Assembly: GCF_026341855.1 (NCBI RefSeq)
Contig: NZ_JAPENW010000001.1
Location: 5,385,001-5,449,000 of the forward strand
DNA: 64,000 bases
Direction of reading: 5' to 3'
DNA from: Streptomyces sp. NBC_00568
GTDB taxonomy: Bacteria; Actinomycetota; Actinomycetes; Streptomycetales; Streptomycetaceae
Part shown: in pieces, positions 1 to 8,835 of the stretch
Numbering within the stretch: the stretch's first letter is position 1
Layout of the letters: every line of letters starts with the position of its first letter
Notes under the pieces: generated by a model
Seen by the model: only the letters and a program-made list of their open reading frames with translations
Told to the model about the DNA's origin: nothing
The model's database searches: none
Made by a program: the position numbers and the translations under genes

Positions 1-1
1 C

Positions 2-265
2 GCTCGTACCGGCCCCGCCGCCGGTTGAACCGCAGCACCACGGCCGACAGTGTGCTGCCCTCCCGCGATCTGCGTGTCAGCGCGGTGTCGCCGCGAGCCA
101 GGAACACCAGGTGCCCGAGATCCACGCAGTCCAGACACCGAGGTGCCCCCTCCTCCAGCACCAGCAGGGGGAGCGGCCCGCTCCGGCACTCGGCACAGTG
201 CCGCTTCTTGAGCGGCTGGACGACGAGAGGCCCGTTCCGGTACGGGGGAGCAGCGATCGGTGCCA
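2..265 (-). CDS. DUF2293 domain protein, 3' end outside window
   Basis: Reading the minus strand from an ATG at 265 gives an open frame of 88 codons that runs off the left edge, so only the N-terminal part is present. It has a CAEC and a CLDC pair about 25 residues apart, which look like a zinc knuckle, followed by a basic stretch (FNRRRGRYER). The wording around RGDTALTRRSREG matches the DUF2293 family as I remember it from Streptomyces. The biochemical function of that family is not known to me. It is divergent from the uridine-kinase-like gene at 408, with about 140 bases between the two starts. Confidence 0.6.
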
Positions 266-407
266 TACGCGGTTCCTTCCCTGCACCGGCCCGACATCTA
301 CGTCGTCCGACGGTGCCTTCGCGCGACCAGCGCCCCGGCCACGCGATCCCGGCCGCTCCCGCTCGCCGCGGGCATCGCCCGCCGGGCCCCTTCCCGATCG
401 CTGCATC

Positions 408-1049
408 ATGGGCCCTGTGCGACTCGAAGCGATCACCTGGGAACGGCTCGGCGACCTCCTCGCCGACCGCCTGCTCGACCTGAAACCGGACGATGGCAGC
501 CCCTGGCCACGCATCGCCTTCGACGGAGCCCCGGCCGCCCGCCCCGGCGAACTCGCGCACCGCGTCTCCGAGGCGCTGCGCGTACGCGGCCGTTCCTCGC
601 TGGTCGTCGGCGCGGAGGGCTTCCTGCGTCCCGCGTCGCTCCGGTTCGAATACGGCCACCAGGACGTCGACGCCTATTACGACGGCTGGTTCGACACCGG
701 CGCTCTCTGGCGCGAGGTCTTCGGTCCCCTCGAACCCGGCGGCGACGGCAGGCTCCTGCCCGACCTCTGGGACCCCGCCACCGACCGGGCCACCCGTAGT
801 CCCTACGTCCAACTCCCGCCCGGCGGAATCCTGTTGCTCCACGGCCCCCTCCTCCTGCGTCACTGGTTCCCATTCGATCTCAGCGTCCACGTACTCCTCT
901 CCCCGGGCGCCCTGCGCCGCCGTACCCCCGAGTCGGAGCACTGGACCCTCCCCGCTTTCGCCCGCTACGAGAGCGAGGGGGACCCGGCCGGCGCGGCCGA
1001 CATCCTGGTGCGCGCCGACGACCCCCGGCACCCCGCGTGGAACGGCTGA
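408..1049 (+). CDS. Uridine kinase-like protein
   Basis: A 213-residue protein of the group usually annotated as uridine kinase in Streptomyces. The frame is open further upstream, but family-like sequence begins at the ATG at 408 (MGPVRLEAITWERL). A segment IAFDGAPAARPGEL sits where the P-loop of nucleoside kinases lies, but it lacks the canonical GxxxxGK[ST], so ATP binding cannot be taken for granted. The later stretch RPASLRFEYGHQDVDAYYD resembles the substrate region of phosphoribulokinase/uridine kinase proteins. If active it would phosphorylate a nucleoside or a related small molecule in the cytoplasm. The stop is followed by a 13-bp hairpin. Confidence 0.65.
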   Translation: MGPVRLEAITWERLGDLLADRLLDLKPDDGSPWPRIAFDGAPAARPGELAHRVSEALRVRGRSSLVVGAEGFLRPASLRFEYGHQDVDAYYDGWFDTGALWREVFGPLEPGGDGRLLPDLWDPATDRATRSPYVQLPPGGILLLHGPLLLRHWFPFDLSVHVLLSPGALRRRTPESEHWTLPAFARYESEGDPAGAADILVRADDPRHPAWNG

Positions 1050-1070
1050 TCACGAAGGCCGGCCCCGCCC

Positions 1071-1111
1071 CTCGCCGCGCCCCAGGTGCGTAGCCCCAGG
1101 GGCGCGGCGAG
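1071..1111 (+). terminator. GC-rich hairpin after uridine-kinase-like gene
   Basis: Arms 1071-1083 and 1099-1111 are perfect 13-bp complements around a 15-base loop. The hairpin lies 21 bases after the stop at 1049. There is no T-run, as is usual for Streptomyces terminators. Confidence 0.6.
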
Positions 1112-1179
1112 AATGTAGGGCGCCGGGACTAGCGGTGTGTTCCGCGCCGCGCCGGCCGTCCGGCACCGGGAGGTACTAC

Positions 1180-1617
1180 ATGACCACCGCCGGAGACATC
1201 ATGCATCGTGGTGCCCAGTGGATCCCCGCCCACGAGACCCTGGACCGCGCCGCCCAGCTGATGCGCGAGCTCAACGTGGGTGCCCTGCCCATCAGCGACG
1301 AGAACGAACGCCTCTGCGGCATCCTCACGGACCGCGACATCGTCGTCGGCTGCGTGGCCATGGGCCACGACCCCGCACGGGTCACCGCGGGCGAGATGGC
1401 CCAGGGCACACCGCGCTGGATCGATGCGGACGCCGATGTCGGCGAAGTGCTCCAGGAGATGAAGGGGCACCAGATCCGCCGGCTTCCGGTGATCGAGAAC
1501 AAACGACTGGTCGGCATGATCAGCGAGGCCGACCTCGCCCAGCACGTCAGCGACGAACAACTCGCCGCCTGGGTCGAGAGCGTCTACGCGAGGGGTGCGA
1601 GCAGCGCGACGGGCTGA
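1180..1617 (+). CDS. CBS domain-containing protein
   Basis: 145 residues forming a tandem CBS pair and nothing else. The first CBS motif covers residues about 7-60 (DIMHRGAQWIPAHETL through GILTDRDIVV) and the second about 75-130 (ending RLVGMISEADLAQHV). Such free-standing pairs bind adenosyl nucleotides and act as energy or redox sensors. The start is the ATG at 1180, preceded by GGGAGGT at 1168-1174. A longer open reading through the uridine-kinase-like gene in another frame is a shadow. Nothing nearby identifies a partner protein. Confidence 0.85.
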   Translation: MTTAGDIMHRGAQWIPAHETLDRAAQLMRELNVGALPISDENERLCGILTDRDIVVGCVAMGHDPARVTAGEMAQGTPRWIDADADVGEVLQEMKGHQIRRLPVIENKRLVGMISEADLAQHVSDEQLAAWVESVYARGASSATG

Positions 1618-1643
1618 ACCCGTCGATCCTCCCGACCCGACCC

Positions 1644-1685
1644 GACTGACCCGGCCTGACTGACCCGGCCTGACTGACCCGGCCC
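1644..1685. repeat. Three tandem 14-bp units
   Basis: Units at 1644-1657, 1658-1671 and 1672-1685 read GACTGACCCGGCCT, identical twice and with one change in the third. They lie in the 222-base spacer between the CBS gene and the convergent corA gene, in a run of GACCC-type sequence. Confidence 0.8.
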
Positions 1686-1839
1686 GACTCGAACGACCCC
1701 GACCCCACCGACCCCGACCCGGGCGAATCAGTCCGAAGGCAAGCGAAGCGAGTCACCCGCTCTCGTCTACGCGTCTCCGGCTCTGCGGAGTACGCGACGC
1801 GCTCTCTCGTCCGGCCGGCCGTGCCGGGCGAGAGACGTG

Positions 1840-2967
1840 TCAGAGCCAGCCGTTGCGCCGGAACCCCCGGTAGAGGACGAGACAGGCGATGGATATGACG
1901 CCGATGACGATGGCGTAGCCGAACCTCCAGTGCAGTTCGGGCATGTTGTCGAAGTTCATGCCGTACACGCCGCAGACCATGGTCGGAACGGCGATGACCG
2001 CCGCCCACGCCGTGATCTTCCGCATGTCCTCGTTCTGCGCCACCGTCACCTGCGCGAGATGCGCCTGCAGGATCGAGTTGAGCAGTTCGTCGAAGGCGGC
2101 TATCTGCTCGGTGACCCGCAGCAGATGGTCGGAGACGTCCCGGAAGTACGCCTGTATCTCCGGGTCGACCACACGGATCGGCCGGGTCGCCAGCTCCTGG
2201 ACCGGCCGGGCGAGCGGGACCACCGCCCGCTTCAGTTCGAGGAGTTCGCGCTTGAGCTGGTAGATGCGGCCCGCGTCCGCGCGTGCGCCGTCCTCGGCGA
2301 ACACATCGGCTTCGACCTGGTCGATGTCGGCCTGGACCGAGTCCGTGACGTTGACGTACTCGTCGACCACGTGGTCCGCGATCGCGTGCAGGACCGCGGC
2401 CGGCCCCTTGGACAGCTGCTGCGGATCGGACTCCAGCTCCTCGCGCAGCGGGCCCAGCGACCCGTGTCGTCCGTGCCGCACGGTGATGACGAAGTCCGGC
2501 CCGACGAACAGCATGATCTCGCCGGTGTTCACCACTTCGCTGGTCGCCGTCAACTCCGTGTGCTCCACGTAGCAGACCGTTTTGAAGACCGCGAACAGGG
2601 TGTCGCCGTACCGCTCCAGCTTCGGGCGCTGATGCGCCTCGACGGCGTCCTCGACGGCGAGGGGATGGAGGTCGAAGAGTTCGGCGATGCCCGCGAACTC
2701 CAGGTCGGTCGGCTCGTGCAGGCCGAGCCAGACGAATCCCTCGTCGCGCTTGCGGATCCGCTCCACTGTGTCGACCAGATCGCGGCCCTCGGGGATCCTG
2801 GCGCCGCTCTGGTACGCCACGCAGTTCACCACCGCGGAGCCCAACGGCGACCGGGCGGGGTGGCTCAGGTCGACACGGGGTCGCCGCCGTGTCAGCCGCG
2901 CCACCTTGCGGAGGCCGTCGACCGCACCGAGAGCCGTCACCTTCCGCAAATTCCCTGCCATGGACAT
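1840..2967 (-). CDS. corA: CorA-family magnesium/cobalt transporter
   Basis: A 375-residue CorA/CorA-like divalent cation channel. The large soluble N-terminal domain is followed by two C-terminal membrane helices, with the signature YGMNFDNMPE between them near residue 332. This GMN tripeptide is the selectivity filter of the pentameric family. The start is the ATG at 2967 (MSMAGNLRKV), which has GAGGAGAT immediately upstream on the minus strand. The frame stays open to 3573, but that extension is not family-like. The protein ends in a short basic tail (YRGFRRNGWL), as is common in CorA. It should bring Mg2+ into the cell. Confidence 0.92.
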   Translation of the reverse strand: MSMAGNLRKVTALGAVDGLRKVARLTRRRPRVDLSHPARSPLGSAVVNCVAYQSGARIPEGRDLVDTVERIRKRDEGFVWLGLHEPTDLEFAGIAELFDLHPLAVEDAVEAHQRPKLERYGDTLFAVFKTVCYVEHTELTATSEVVNTGEIMLFVGPDFVITVRHGRHGSLGPLREELESDPQQLSKGPAAVLHAIADHVVDEYVNVTDSVQADIDQVEADVFAEDGARADAGRIYQLKRELLELKRAVVPLARPVQELATRPIRVVDPEIQAYFRDVSDHLLRVTEQIAAFDELLNSILQAHLAQVTVAQNEDMRKITAWAAVIAVPTMVCGVYGMNFDNMPELHWRFGYAIVIGVISIACLVLYRGFRRNGWL

Positions 2968-3225
2968 CTGGATCTCCTCGCGTGGATCTCCTCGGGCCGC
3001 ACTCTGCGCCTGGCGGGCCAGTCTGCCAGGCCTGATCGGACACTGGAAAAGGCTGTGGGAACGGAACATTCCGTTCCGTGATGCGGGACACTCGGACAGC
3101 TCAGCGGCAGGTGGTGGCGCATGGCGGGGCGTGGCGCCGAGGACGGCACCCGTCGGGTGACGCGGGTGCCGACAACGGGAGCGTCGGCGATTCCGGACAA
3201 GCGGGTCAACTGGGATGATCTCCCC

Positions 3226-4020
3226 ATGACGCAAGCCGACGGGTATCTCCTCGACAACCAGCAGACCGAGGCGGGACAGCGTTTCGACGCCTTCGCCACG
3301 CTCTTCGACCCCACGACGTTCAGGCACCTGGAGCGCTTCGGCGTCGGGTCCGGCTGGCGCTGCTGGGAGGTCGGGGCGGGCGGCACGTCCGTCGTGTCCT
3401 GGCTCGCCAAGAAGGTCGGTCCGACGGGGAAGGTCGTCGCGACCGACATCGACACCTCGTGGGCGGCGTCCGTCGCCCGCTCGCCCGTCGAGGTCCGCGT
3501 CCACGACGTGGGCGCCGAGGAACCGCCGGGGGAGGGCTTCGACCTCGTGCACGCCCGGCTCGTCCTGGTTCATGTGCCGGACCGGGAGCGGGCGTTGCGG
3601 TCGATGATCAAGTCCCTGCGGCCCGGCGGCCGAATCCTGGTCGAGGACGCCGATCCCGCCCTGCAGCCTCTGCTCTGCCCCGACGAGTACGGCCCCGAGC
3701 AGCAGCTGGCGAACCGGCTGCGCCAGGGTTTCCGCAAGCTGCTCGCCGAGCGCAGTGCCGACCTCGCCTACGGTCGCAAACTCCCGCGGCTTCTCCGGGA
3801 GGCGGGGCTGAGGGGCGTGGAGGCCGACGCGTACTTCCCCGTCACCTCACCCGCCTGCGCCACCCTGGAATCCGCGACGATCCGTCAGATCCGCGACCAG
3901 CTCGTCACAACGGGCCTGGCCACCCAGGAGGAGATCGACCGGCACCTGGCGAACGTCGCGGCCGGTTCCATGGATCTGGCGACCGCACCGATGATCTCGG
4001 CTTGGGGGCGCAAGAACTGA
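3226..4020 (+). CDS. Class I SAM-dependent methyltransferase
   Basis: 264 residues with a Rossmann methyltransferase core. Motif I appears as WEVGAGGTS at about residue 47, an acidic ribose-binding loop as VVATDID, then FDLVHARLVLVHVPD and the post-motif LRPGGRILVEDADP. These order correctly for a UbiE/Methyltransf_11-type enzyme. The substrate cannot be read from the sequence. The ATG at 3226 is chosen because MTQADGYLLDNQQTEAGQRF is the family-like start; the frame extends upstream to 3121. It diverges from corA, and the promoters of both should lie in 2968-3225. Confidence 0.85.
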   Translation: MTQADGYLLDNQQTEAGQRFDAFATLFDPTTFRHLERFGVGSGWRCWEVGAGGTSVVSWLAKKVGPTGKVVATDIDTSWAASVARSPVEVRVHDVGAEEPPGEGFDLVHARLVLVHVPDRERALRSMIKSLRPGGRILVEDADPALQPLLCPDEYGPEQQLANRLRQGFRKLLAERSADLAYGRKLPRLLREAGLRGVEADAYFPVTSPACATLESATIRQIRDQLVTTGLATQEEIDRHLANVAAGSMDLATAPMISAWGRKN

Positions 4021-4079
4021 ACGCGATGCGGGAGTCGGGCATGGGGTACCCGGGGCGCGACCTCATGCGGGTCAGGCGT

Positions 4080-5099
4080 TCAGCGAACCCGCGTCTTTCC
4101 TCCTCCTCCTCGCCGTCGACTTCCCGACGGCGGTCTTCCGCCGACCCGCTCCACCGCCTTCGCCCCGGCCGCGCACCCCGCCGTCGCCGCCTCCTCGGAG
4201 CCGGCGCCCGCGAGCAGTGCGGCGAGGAACGCGCCGGTGAACGCGTCACCGGCGCCCGTCGTGTCACGCGGCGTCGCGGGCAGCGCCGGGACATGGGCCC
4301 GGACGGTTCCGGAACGGGCCACCAGGGCCCCGGCGCCTCCCTGTTTGACGACGGCCAAGGGGAAATGGCGGCTCAGCTTGGCCGCCGCGTCGGCAGGATC
4401 GGGCAGCCCCGTCAGCAGGCACGCCTCGTCACGGCTGGGCAGCAGGACGTCCACACCCTCGGCGAGTTCGAGGAAGCGGTCCACGCCCAGCTCGGTGAGG
4501 AACCCCGCCGACGCGGGGTCGAGGCTCACCGGCACCCCCCGCGCCCGCGCCGACTCCAGTGCCGCCGACACCAGCGCCCGGCTCGGCCCGGAGAAGAACA
4601 GGTAGCCCGACAGATGCAGCCGCGCGACCCCGTCGAGCATCGCGGGCGACCAGTCGTCCGGTGCGAGCCGAAGAGACGCCCCGCTGTCCGTGAGGAACGT
4701 GCGCTCGGCCGACGCGCCGGTGTCCACCAGGCAGATCACTGTTCCGGTCGGTGCTTCCGGATCGGTCACCAGGAGGGGCCGTACGCCGCTCGCCGCGAGT
4801 TCGCGCTCGTGCCACGCGGCGGAGTCGCCGCCCACCCGGCCGAGCAGCCGCACGTCGTCACAGCCCTCGTACGCGGCCCAGCACGCGACATTGGCGCCGG
4901 CGCCGCCCGGCACGGTCCGGATGACGGCGGCCGTGTCGGTGCCGGCCGCCAGCGGCCCGCGATGCCGGGCCACGACGTCCGTGACCACGTCCCCGACGAC
5001 GAGCAGCGCGCCCGCGGCATCCCCCGCGTCCCCTTCCGCCCCCGAGCGGTCCACCCCGCTCACGCCACGCCCCGGGTCGCCCCGATCCCTGCCGCTCAC
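4080..5099 (-). CDS. PfkB-family kinase, probable pseudouridine kinase
   Basis: 339-residue ribokinase-fold kinase. It shows the N-terminal glycine pair region (VPGGAGANVACWAA) and the PfkB signature 2 with the catalytic base (DTTGAGDAFTGAFLAALL). The GTG at 5099 overlaps the TGA of psuG in a GTGA, implying translational coupling; an in-frame GTG at 5063 is an alternative start. In pseudouridine catabolism PsuK makes pseudouridine 5'-phosphate and PsuG splits it to uracil and ribose 5-phosphate. The neighbour makes pseudouridine the most likely substrate, but this is inferred from context. The C-terminus ends in an Arg/Gly-rich tail. Confidence 0.85.
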   Translation of the reverse strand: MSGRDRGDPGRGVSGVDRSGAEGDAGDAAGALLVVGDVVTDVVARHRGPLAAGTDTAAVIRTVPGGAGANVACWAAYEGCDDVRLLGRVGGDSAAWHERELAASGVRPLLVTDPEAPTGTVICLVDTGASAERTFLTDSGASLRLAPDDWSPAMLDGVARLHLSGYLFFSGPSRALVSAALESARARGVPVSLDPASAGFLTELGVDRFLELAEGVDVLLPSRDEACLLTGLPDPADAAAKLSRHFPLAVVKQGGAGALVARSGTVRAHVPALPATPRDTTGAGDAFTGAFLAALLAGAGSEEAATAGCAAGAKAVERVGGRPPSGSRRRGGGGKTRVR

Positions 5100-6001
5100 G
5101 CCCCCGCCCAGGCCGCCGCGATCCGCCCCGCGAGGCGTACGTTGCCGCGTACCGCCGCCAGATTGGCGCCGAGCGAAGCGCCGTCCGTGTGCCGGACCAG
5201 ATAGCCGAGCAGGAAGGGCGTCACCGCCTGTCCGGTCACGCCCTCCGCCTCGCACGCGTGCAACGCGTCGGCGAGCACGCGCGCGTGGAGCTCGGGATCG
5301 AGCTGCTCCTCCTCGGGGACGGGGTTCGCGACGATGAGCGACGACTCGGGGGCGTCCAGCGCGTCCTGGGCGCGCATCACCTGCGCCACCTGTTCGGGGG
5401 AGTCCAGGGTCCAGTCCACGGGGTGTCCCGAGTCGGACAGATAGAAGCCGGGGAACCGGTCCGTGCCGTACCCGGCCACCGCCACGCCCAGCGTCTCCAG
5501 ACGCTGCAGCGTCGCCGGCACGTCCAGGATCGACTTGACGCCCGCGCACACCACCGTGATCCGGGTGCGCGCCAACAGGCCCAGATCGGCGGACTCGTCC
5601 TGGGTCACCGTCCACTCGCGGTGCACACCGCCGAGCCCTCCCGTCGCGAACACCCGTACCCCCGCACGGGCCGCCAGCAGGGCTGTCGCGGACACGGTCG
5701 TCGCCCCGCTCGCCCCCGCGGCCACCGCGAGCGGCAGGTCGCGGTGCCCCAGCTTGCGGATCCCGTCCTCGTTCGCGACCCGTTCCAGCTGTTCCTTGTC
5801 CAGACCGACCCGCGGCCGGCCGTCGAGCACGGCGATCGTCGCGGGTACCGCGCCCTCCTCCCGGACCACATCCTCCAGTTCGAGCGCGACCTGCAGATTG
5901 CGCGGGCGGGGCAGCCCGTGCGCGATGATCGTCGACTCCAGGGCCACCACCGGCCGGCGCGCGTCGAGCGCCTCCCGCACCTCATCGGACACCACGATCA
6001 C
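5096..6001 (-). CDS. psuG: Pseudouridine-5'-phosphate glycosidase
   Basis: 301 residues, the usual PsuG length. It carries the family N-terminus VVALESTIIAHGLPRP and the stretch GIRKLGHRDLPLAVAAG, which includes the lysine region that forms the ribose adduct. FATGGLGGVHR and the late motif SLIVANPVP are also present. The enzyme reversibly cleaves the C-C glycosidic bond of pseudouridine 5'-phosphate to uracil and ribose 5-phosphate. The GTG start at 6001 has AGGAGG seven bases upstream. It is the first gene of a two-gene unit with the kinase at 4080-5099. Confidence 0.93.
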   Translation of the reverse strand: MIVVSDEVREALDARRPVVALESTIIAHGLPRPRNLQVALELEDVVREEGAVPATIAVLDGRPRVGLDKEQLERVANEDGIRKLGHRDLPLAVAAGASGATTVSATALLAARAGVRVFATGGLGGVHREWTVTQDESADLGLLARTRITVVCAGVKSILDVPATLQRLETLGVAVAGYGTDRFPGFYLSDSGHPVDWTLDSPEQVAQVMRAQDALDAPESSLIVANPVPEEEQLDPELHARVLADALHACEAEGVTGQAVTPFLLGYLVRHTDGASLGANLAAVRGNVRLAGRIAAAWAGA

Positions 6002-6109
6002 GCGCCTGCCTCCTGTCGTCGGTCGACGTTCCCCGTCCCTGGATCTCTGGCGAGCGGCGCGCCCGGCCAAACCCTTGCGACCTGCGGCGTACGACACCAG
6101 CCTGGGTGC

Positions 6110-6538
6110 ATGACGGACAACTCGCCATGTCTCGACCATGTCGTTCTCTGGGTACGTGATCCGGTCGCCTCGGCCGACTTCTACGAGAAGGCGGTCGGCC
6201 TGGAGTCCCTGAGGGTCACCGAATTCGCCGCCGGAACGGTCCCCTTCCCCTCCGTACGTCTCAACGAGGAGACCGTCTTCGACCTCGCCCCCCTGGCTCT
6301 GGCGCCGGGCATGAACATGGTTCCCGGGGGTGCCGACAGTGCCGGCCACCCGGTCAACCATGTGTGCGTGGCCCTCGCGAGAGACACGTTCGACGCGCTG
6401 CGGGCCCGCCTGGAGGAACGGTCGGTCCCCGTCTCGGACTTCTCGTACGACTCCTTCGGAGCCCGCGGAATGGCCAGGCGCAGCTTCTACTTCCGTGACC
6501 CGGACGGGAATGTCTTCGAGGCCCGGCACTACGAGTAG
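6110..6538 (+). CDS. VOC (glyoxalase/bleomycin resistance) superfamily protein
   Basis: 142-residue single-unit VOC fold. The N-terminal CLDHVVLWVRDPVASADFYE and C-terminal RSFYFRDPDGNVFEARHYE are the two halves of the beta-alpha-beta-beta-beta repeat, with the terminal Glu in a metal-ligand position. The sequence does not reveal whether it is an isomerase, dioxygenase or binding protein. The ATG at 6110 diverges from psuG, with about 110 bases between the two starts. An upstream open extension in the same frame is antisense to psuG and was discarded. Confidence 0.82.
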   Translation: MTDNSPCLDHVVLWVRDPVASADFYEKAVGLESLRVTEFAAGTVPFPSVRLNEETVFDLAPLALAPGMNMVPGGADSAGHPVNHVCVALARDTFDALRARLEERSVPVSDFSYDSFGARGMARRSFYFRDPDGNVFEARHYE

Positions 6539-6664
6539 CCCCCGCCTGCCGGGATCCCGTCCTTCGGCGGGAGATCGCCGGTGAAGGAGAGCGGAACGGC
6601 CTCCCGTCCCACAGGGAGACCCTCGCCGCCCGGGGCGGGAGGCCAGCCCCTAGGGTGTCCGCTC

Positions 6665-7027
6665 ATGACCATGAACTCCCAGGCCACGCCCTCCTTCGCC
6701 GTGCACATTCCCGACGCCGAACTCGAACCCGAGCCGCTGGATCCGGCCCAGATCGTCTCCGGCGACCCCGCCGTGACGGGCAAGGTGCTCTGGGAGTCCG
6801 CCGACGGCAAGCAGCTGCGCGGCATCTGGCAGATCACGCCCGGCGTGGTGACCGACACCGAGGCGAACGAGCTCTTCGTCGTCGTCAGCGGCCGCGCCAC
6901 CATCGAGGTGGAGGGCGGCGACGTCATCGAAGTGGGGCCCGGCGACGCGGCGTTCCTGCGCGAGGGCGACCGGACGACGTGGACCGTCCACGAGACGCTT
7001 CGCAAGGCGTACCACATCAGCCTCTGA
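6665..7027 (+). CDS. Cupin domain-containing protein
   Basis: 120 residues forming one small cupin barrel, with ELFVVVSGRATIEVEGGDVIEVGPGDAAFLREGD as its core. The usual metal-binding histidines of cupin motif 1 are not obvious (TEANELFVV in place of HxH). It may therefore be a non-enzymatic sensor or a (S)-ureidoglycine-like member. The ATG at 6665 (MTMNSQATPS) is the family-like start; the frame is open back to 6581. Its stop is 29 bases from the convergent ogt stop. Confidence 0.78.
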   Translation: MTMNSQATPSFAVHIPDAELEPEPLDPAQIVSGDPAVTGKVLWESADGKQLRGIWQITPGVVTDTEANELFVVVSGRATIEVEGGDVIEVGPGDAAFLREGDRTTWTVHETLRKAYHISL

Positions 7028-7056
7028 GGACCCCGGGGAAGGCTCCCGCCGCCACC

Positions 7057-7611
7057 TCAGAACAGTGGCTCCGGGAGCACCCCTTCCAGTGCCAGCAGCT
7101 TCCGCTTGGTCTCCAGGCCGCCCCCGAAACCGCCGATGCCGCCGTCCCTCTCGACCACGCGATGGCACGGCACCACGACCGGCAGCGGATTCGAGCCCAT
7201 GGCGACCCCCACGGCCTGCGCCGCCCCGGGCTGGCCGACCCGCGCGGCCAGGTCGCCGTAGCCCACGACGGAACCGAACGGAACACCCGAGTTCAGCTCG
7301 CGCAGCACCTGGCGGTTGAACCCCGAGATCAGCGACCAGTCGAGCGGCAGGTCGAAGTCGTGCCGCTCGCCCGCGAAGTACGCCTCGACCTGGCGTATCG
7401 CCTCGGCCAGCAGGGGTGACCCGGGCGCCTCGACGGGCTCGCTGCCCAGCCGGGACGTGAGCCGCTCGAGCGCCTTGCCGCGCACCGCGTCCGACGCGTG
7501 GAAGACGACGTTGACCAGGCCGGCGGGTGTCGCCGCGAGGAACAGCGGACCGATGTCGGTGCCGAGGACGGTCCACACGACCTGCTGCTCGTACTGCCCG
7601 TGGCTGTTCAT
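7057..7611 (-). CDS. ogt: Methylated-DNA--[protein]-cysteine S-methyltransferase
   Basis: 184 residues. The active-site motif NPLPVVVPCHRVV carries the acceptor Cys, and the preceding helix-turn-helix wing is seen in SVVGYGDLAARVGQPGAAQAVG. The protein removes methyl or larger alkyl groups from O6 of guanine and is consumed in one turnover. The N-terminal domain is of Ogt rather than Ada type, as no Ada Cys4 zinc domain is present. The start is the ATG at 7611 (MNSHGQYEQQ), with an open extension to 7665. It is convergent with the cupin gene. Confidence 0.92.
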   Translation of the reverse strand: MNSHGQYEQQVVWTVLGTDIGPLFLAATPAGLVNVVFHASDAVRGKALERLTSRLGSEPVEAPGSPLLAEAIRQVEAYFAGERHDFDLPLDWSLISGFNRQVLRELNSGVPFGSVVGYGDLAARVGQPGAAQAVGVAMGSNPLPVVVPCHRVVERDGGIGGFGGGLETKRKLLALEGVLPEPLF

Positions 7612-7689
7612 GCGCTCCACCGTACGGCCCGCCACCGACAACGCCCGTGGCGCGGACACCGGCACCCGTCCGCGCCACGGGCGAGGGCG

Positions 7690-8556
7690 CTATTCCAGGG
7701 CCTCGCGGACCACGTCGGGCGCGTTCGTGATGACGCCGTCCGCGCCGAAGCCCGCCATGCGCAGCGCGGTGGCCGCGTCGTCCACGGTCCAGGCGAAGAC
7801 CTTCATCGGGCCGTGCGGACCGTGGAGGGCGTGCACCGCGGAGACGTAGTCGGACGACAGCGACGTATGGTCCGGGTTGATCTGGTCGGCGAACTCCGCG
7901 TACCGGGGCAGCCGCGCGAGCGGAGGTGTCCCCAGGAAGGCCGTCGTGATGCCGGGCCGCAGATCGTGCACCGTCCGGACGCTGCCGGCGCTGAAGCTCT
8001 GGACGATCAGCCTGTCCCTGAGGTGCACCGGGTCGAGCCAGCCCTCGTTGCTCAGGAGCTTGAGGGTCTGTCGCTCGATGCCGGGATAGAGCTCGGGGTT
8101 CTTGATCTCCAGGACGAGCTTCTGATGGTTGCGGGAGAGGCGTTCCATGTACTCCCGCAGCGTCGGCACCCGCTCGCCCGCGAACTCCGGATCGAACCAG
8201 CTCCCGGCATCCAGGCGGGCGATCTCGGCCGCGGTGAAGTCCTTGACCCTCCAGGGACTTCGGCCGGGATAGACCTCCTCGACGTCGGTCGTGCGCGCCA
8301 GCGAGGCGTCGTGAAGGACGACCAGCTGACCGTCGCGGGTGCGCTGGACGTCGTTCTCGACCCACTCGAACCCCAGGTCGGCCGCGCGGTCGACGGCGGC
8401 CAGGGTGTTCTCGGGCGCGTAGGCCGACGCGCCGCGGTGGGAGACGACCAGCGGAGCCGTGCTCCGGCTGTCGGCGCTGGCGTGCGGGCCGGGCAGTATG
8501 AAAGCGGTTCCCCCAAGAAGCGCGGCGGTCGTGGCGGCGGCAACGCGCGCGTGCAT
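7690..8556 (-). CDS. Secreted glycerophosphodiester phosphodiesterase
   Basis: 288 residues with a classical signal peptide (MHARVAAATTAALLGGTAFI, predicted cut after HASA). The GDPD TIM barrel follows. Its catalytic start is VVSHRGASAYAPENT with HR and the E of PEN, then FEWVENDVQRTRDG (E and D metal ligands) and VVLHD. It should hydrolyse deacylated phospholipids outside the membrane to glycerol 3-phosphate and an alcohol. The ATG at 8556 has GAGGAGA just upstream. The frame remains open far upstream (to about 10029), antisense to the MHYT and uvrB genes, which is a high-GC artefact. Confidence 0.92.
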   Translation of the reverse strand: MHARVAAATTAALLGGTAFILPGPHASADSRSTAPLVVSHRGASAYAPENTLAAVDRAADLGFEWVENDVQRTRDGQLVVLHDASLARTTDVEEVYPGRSPWRVKDFTAAEIARLDAGSWFDPEFAGERVPTLREYMERLSRNHQKLVLEIKNPELYPGIERQTLKLLSNEGWLDPVHLRDRLIVQSFSAGSVRTVHDLRPGITTAFLGTPPLARLPRYAEFADQINPDHTSLSSDYVSAVHALHGPHGPMKVFAWTVDDAATALRMAGFGADGVITNAPDVVREALE

Positions 8557-8835
8557 GCCTTCTCCTCGCGTAGGGCGATCACGGTCAGTACAAGATTGAC
8601 AGCAGAGAGTCGCCGAAGAGTGGAAGCGAGATGGCCGCGGATTGAATGGAGTTGTCCAAGTCCGCTCACTGGCGCCGCACAAGTGAGGAGAGGTCGTGAT
8701 TCTTTGCCGGATTATCGTTCGACCATTCCGGTGGAGGTCATACTCTCTGCCTCGACCCGGTCCGCTCCGGTGGTCCGGAAGGCGGGGGTAGTTCGGGTAT
8801 TTCCAGGAGTAACGGGGCGGGAAGGGCAGCCGCGC

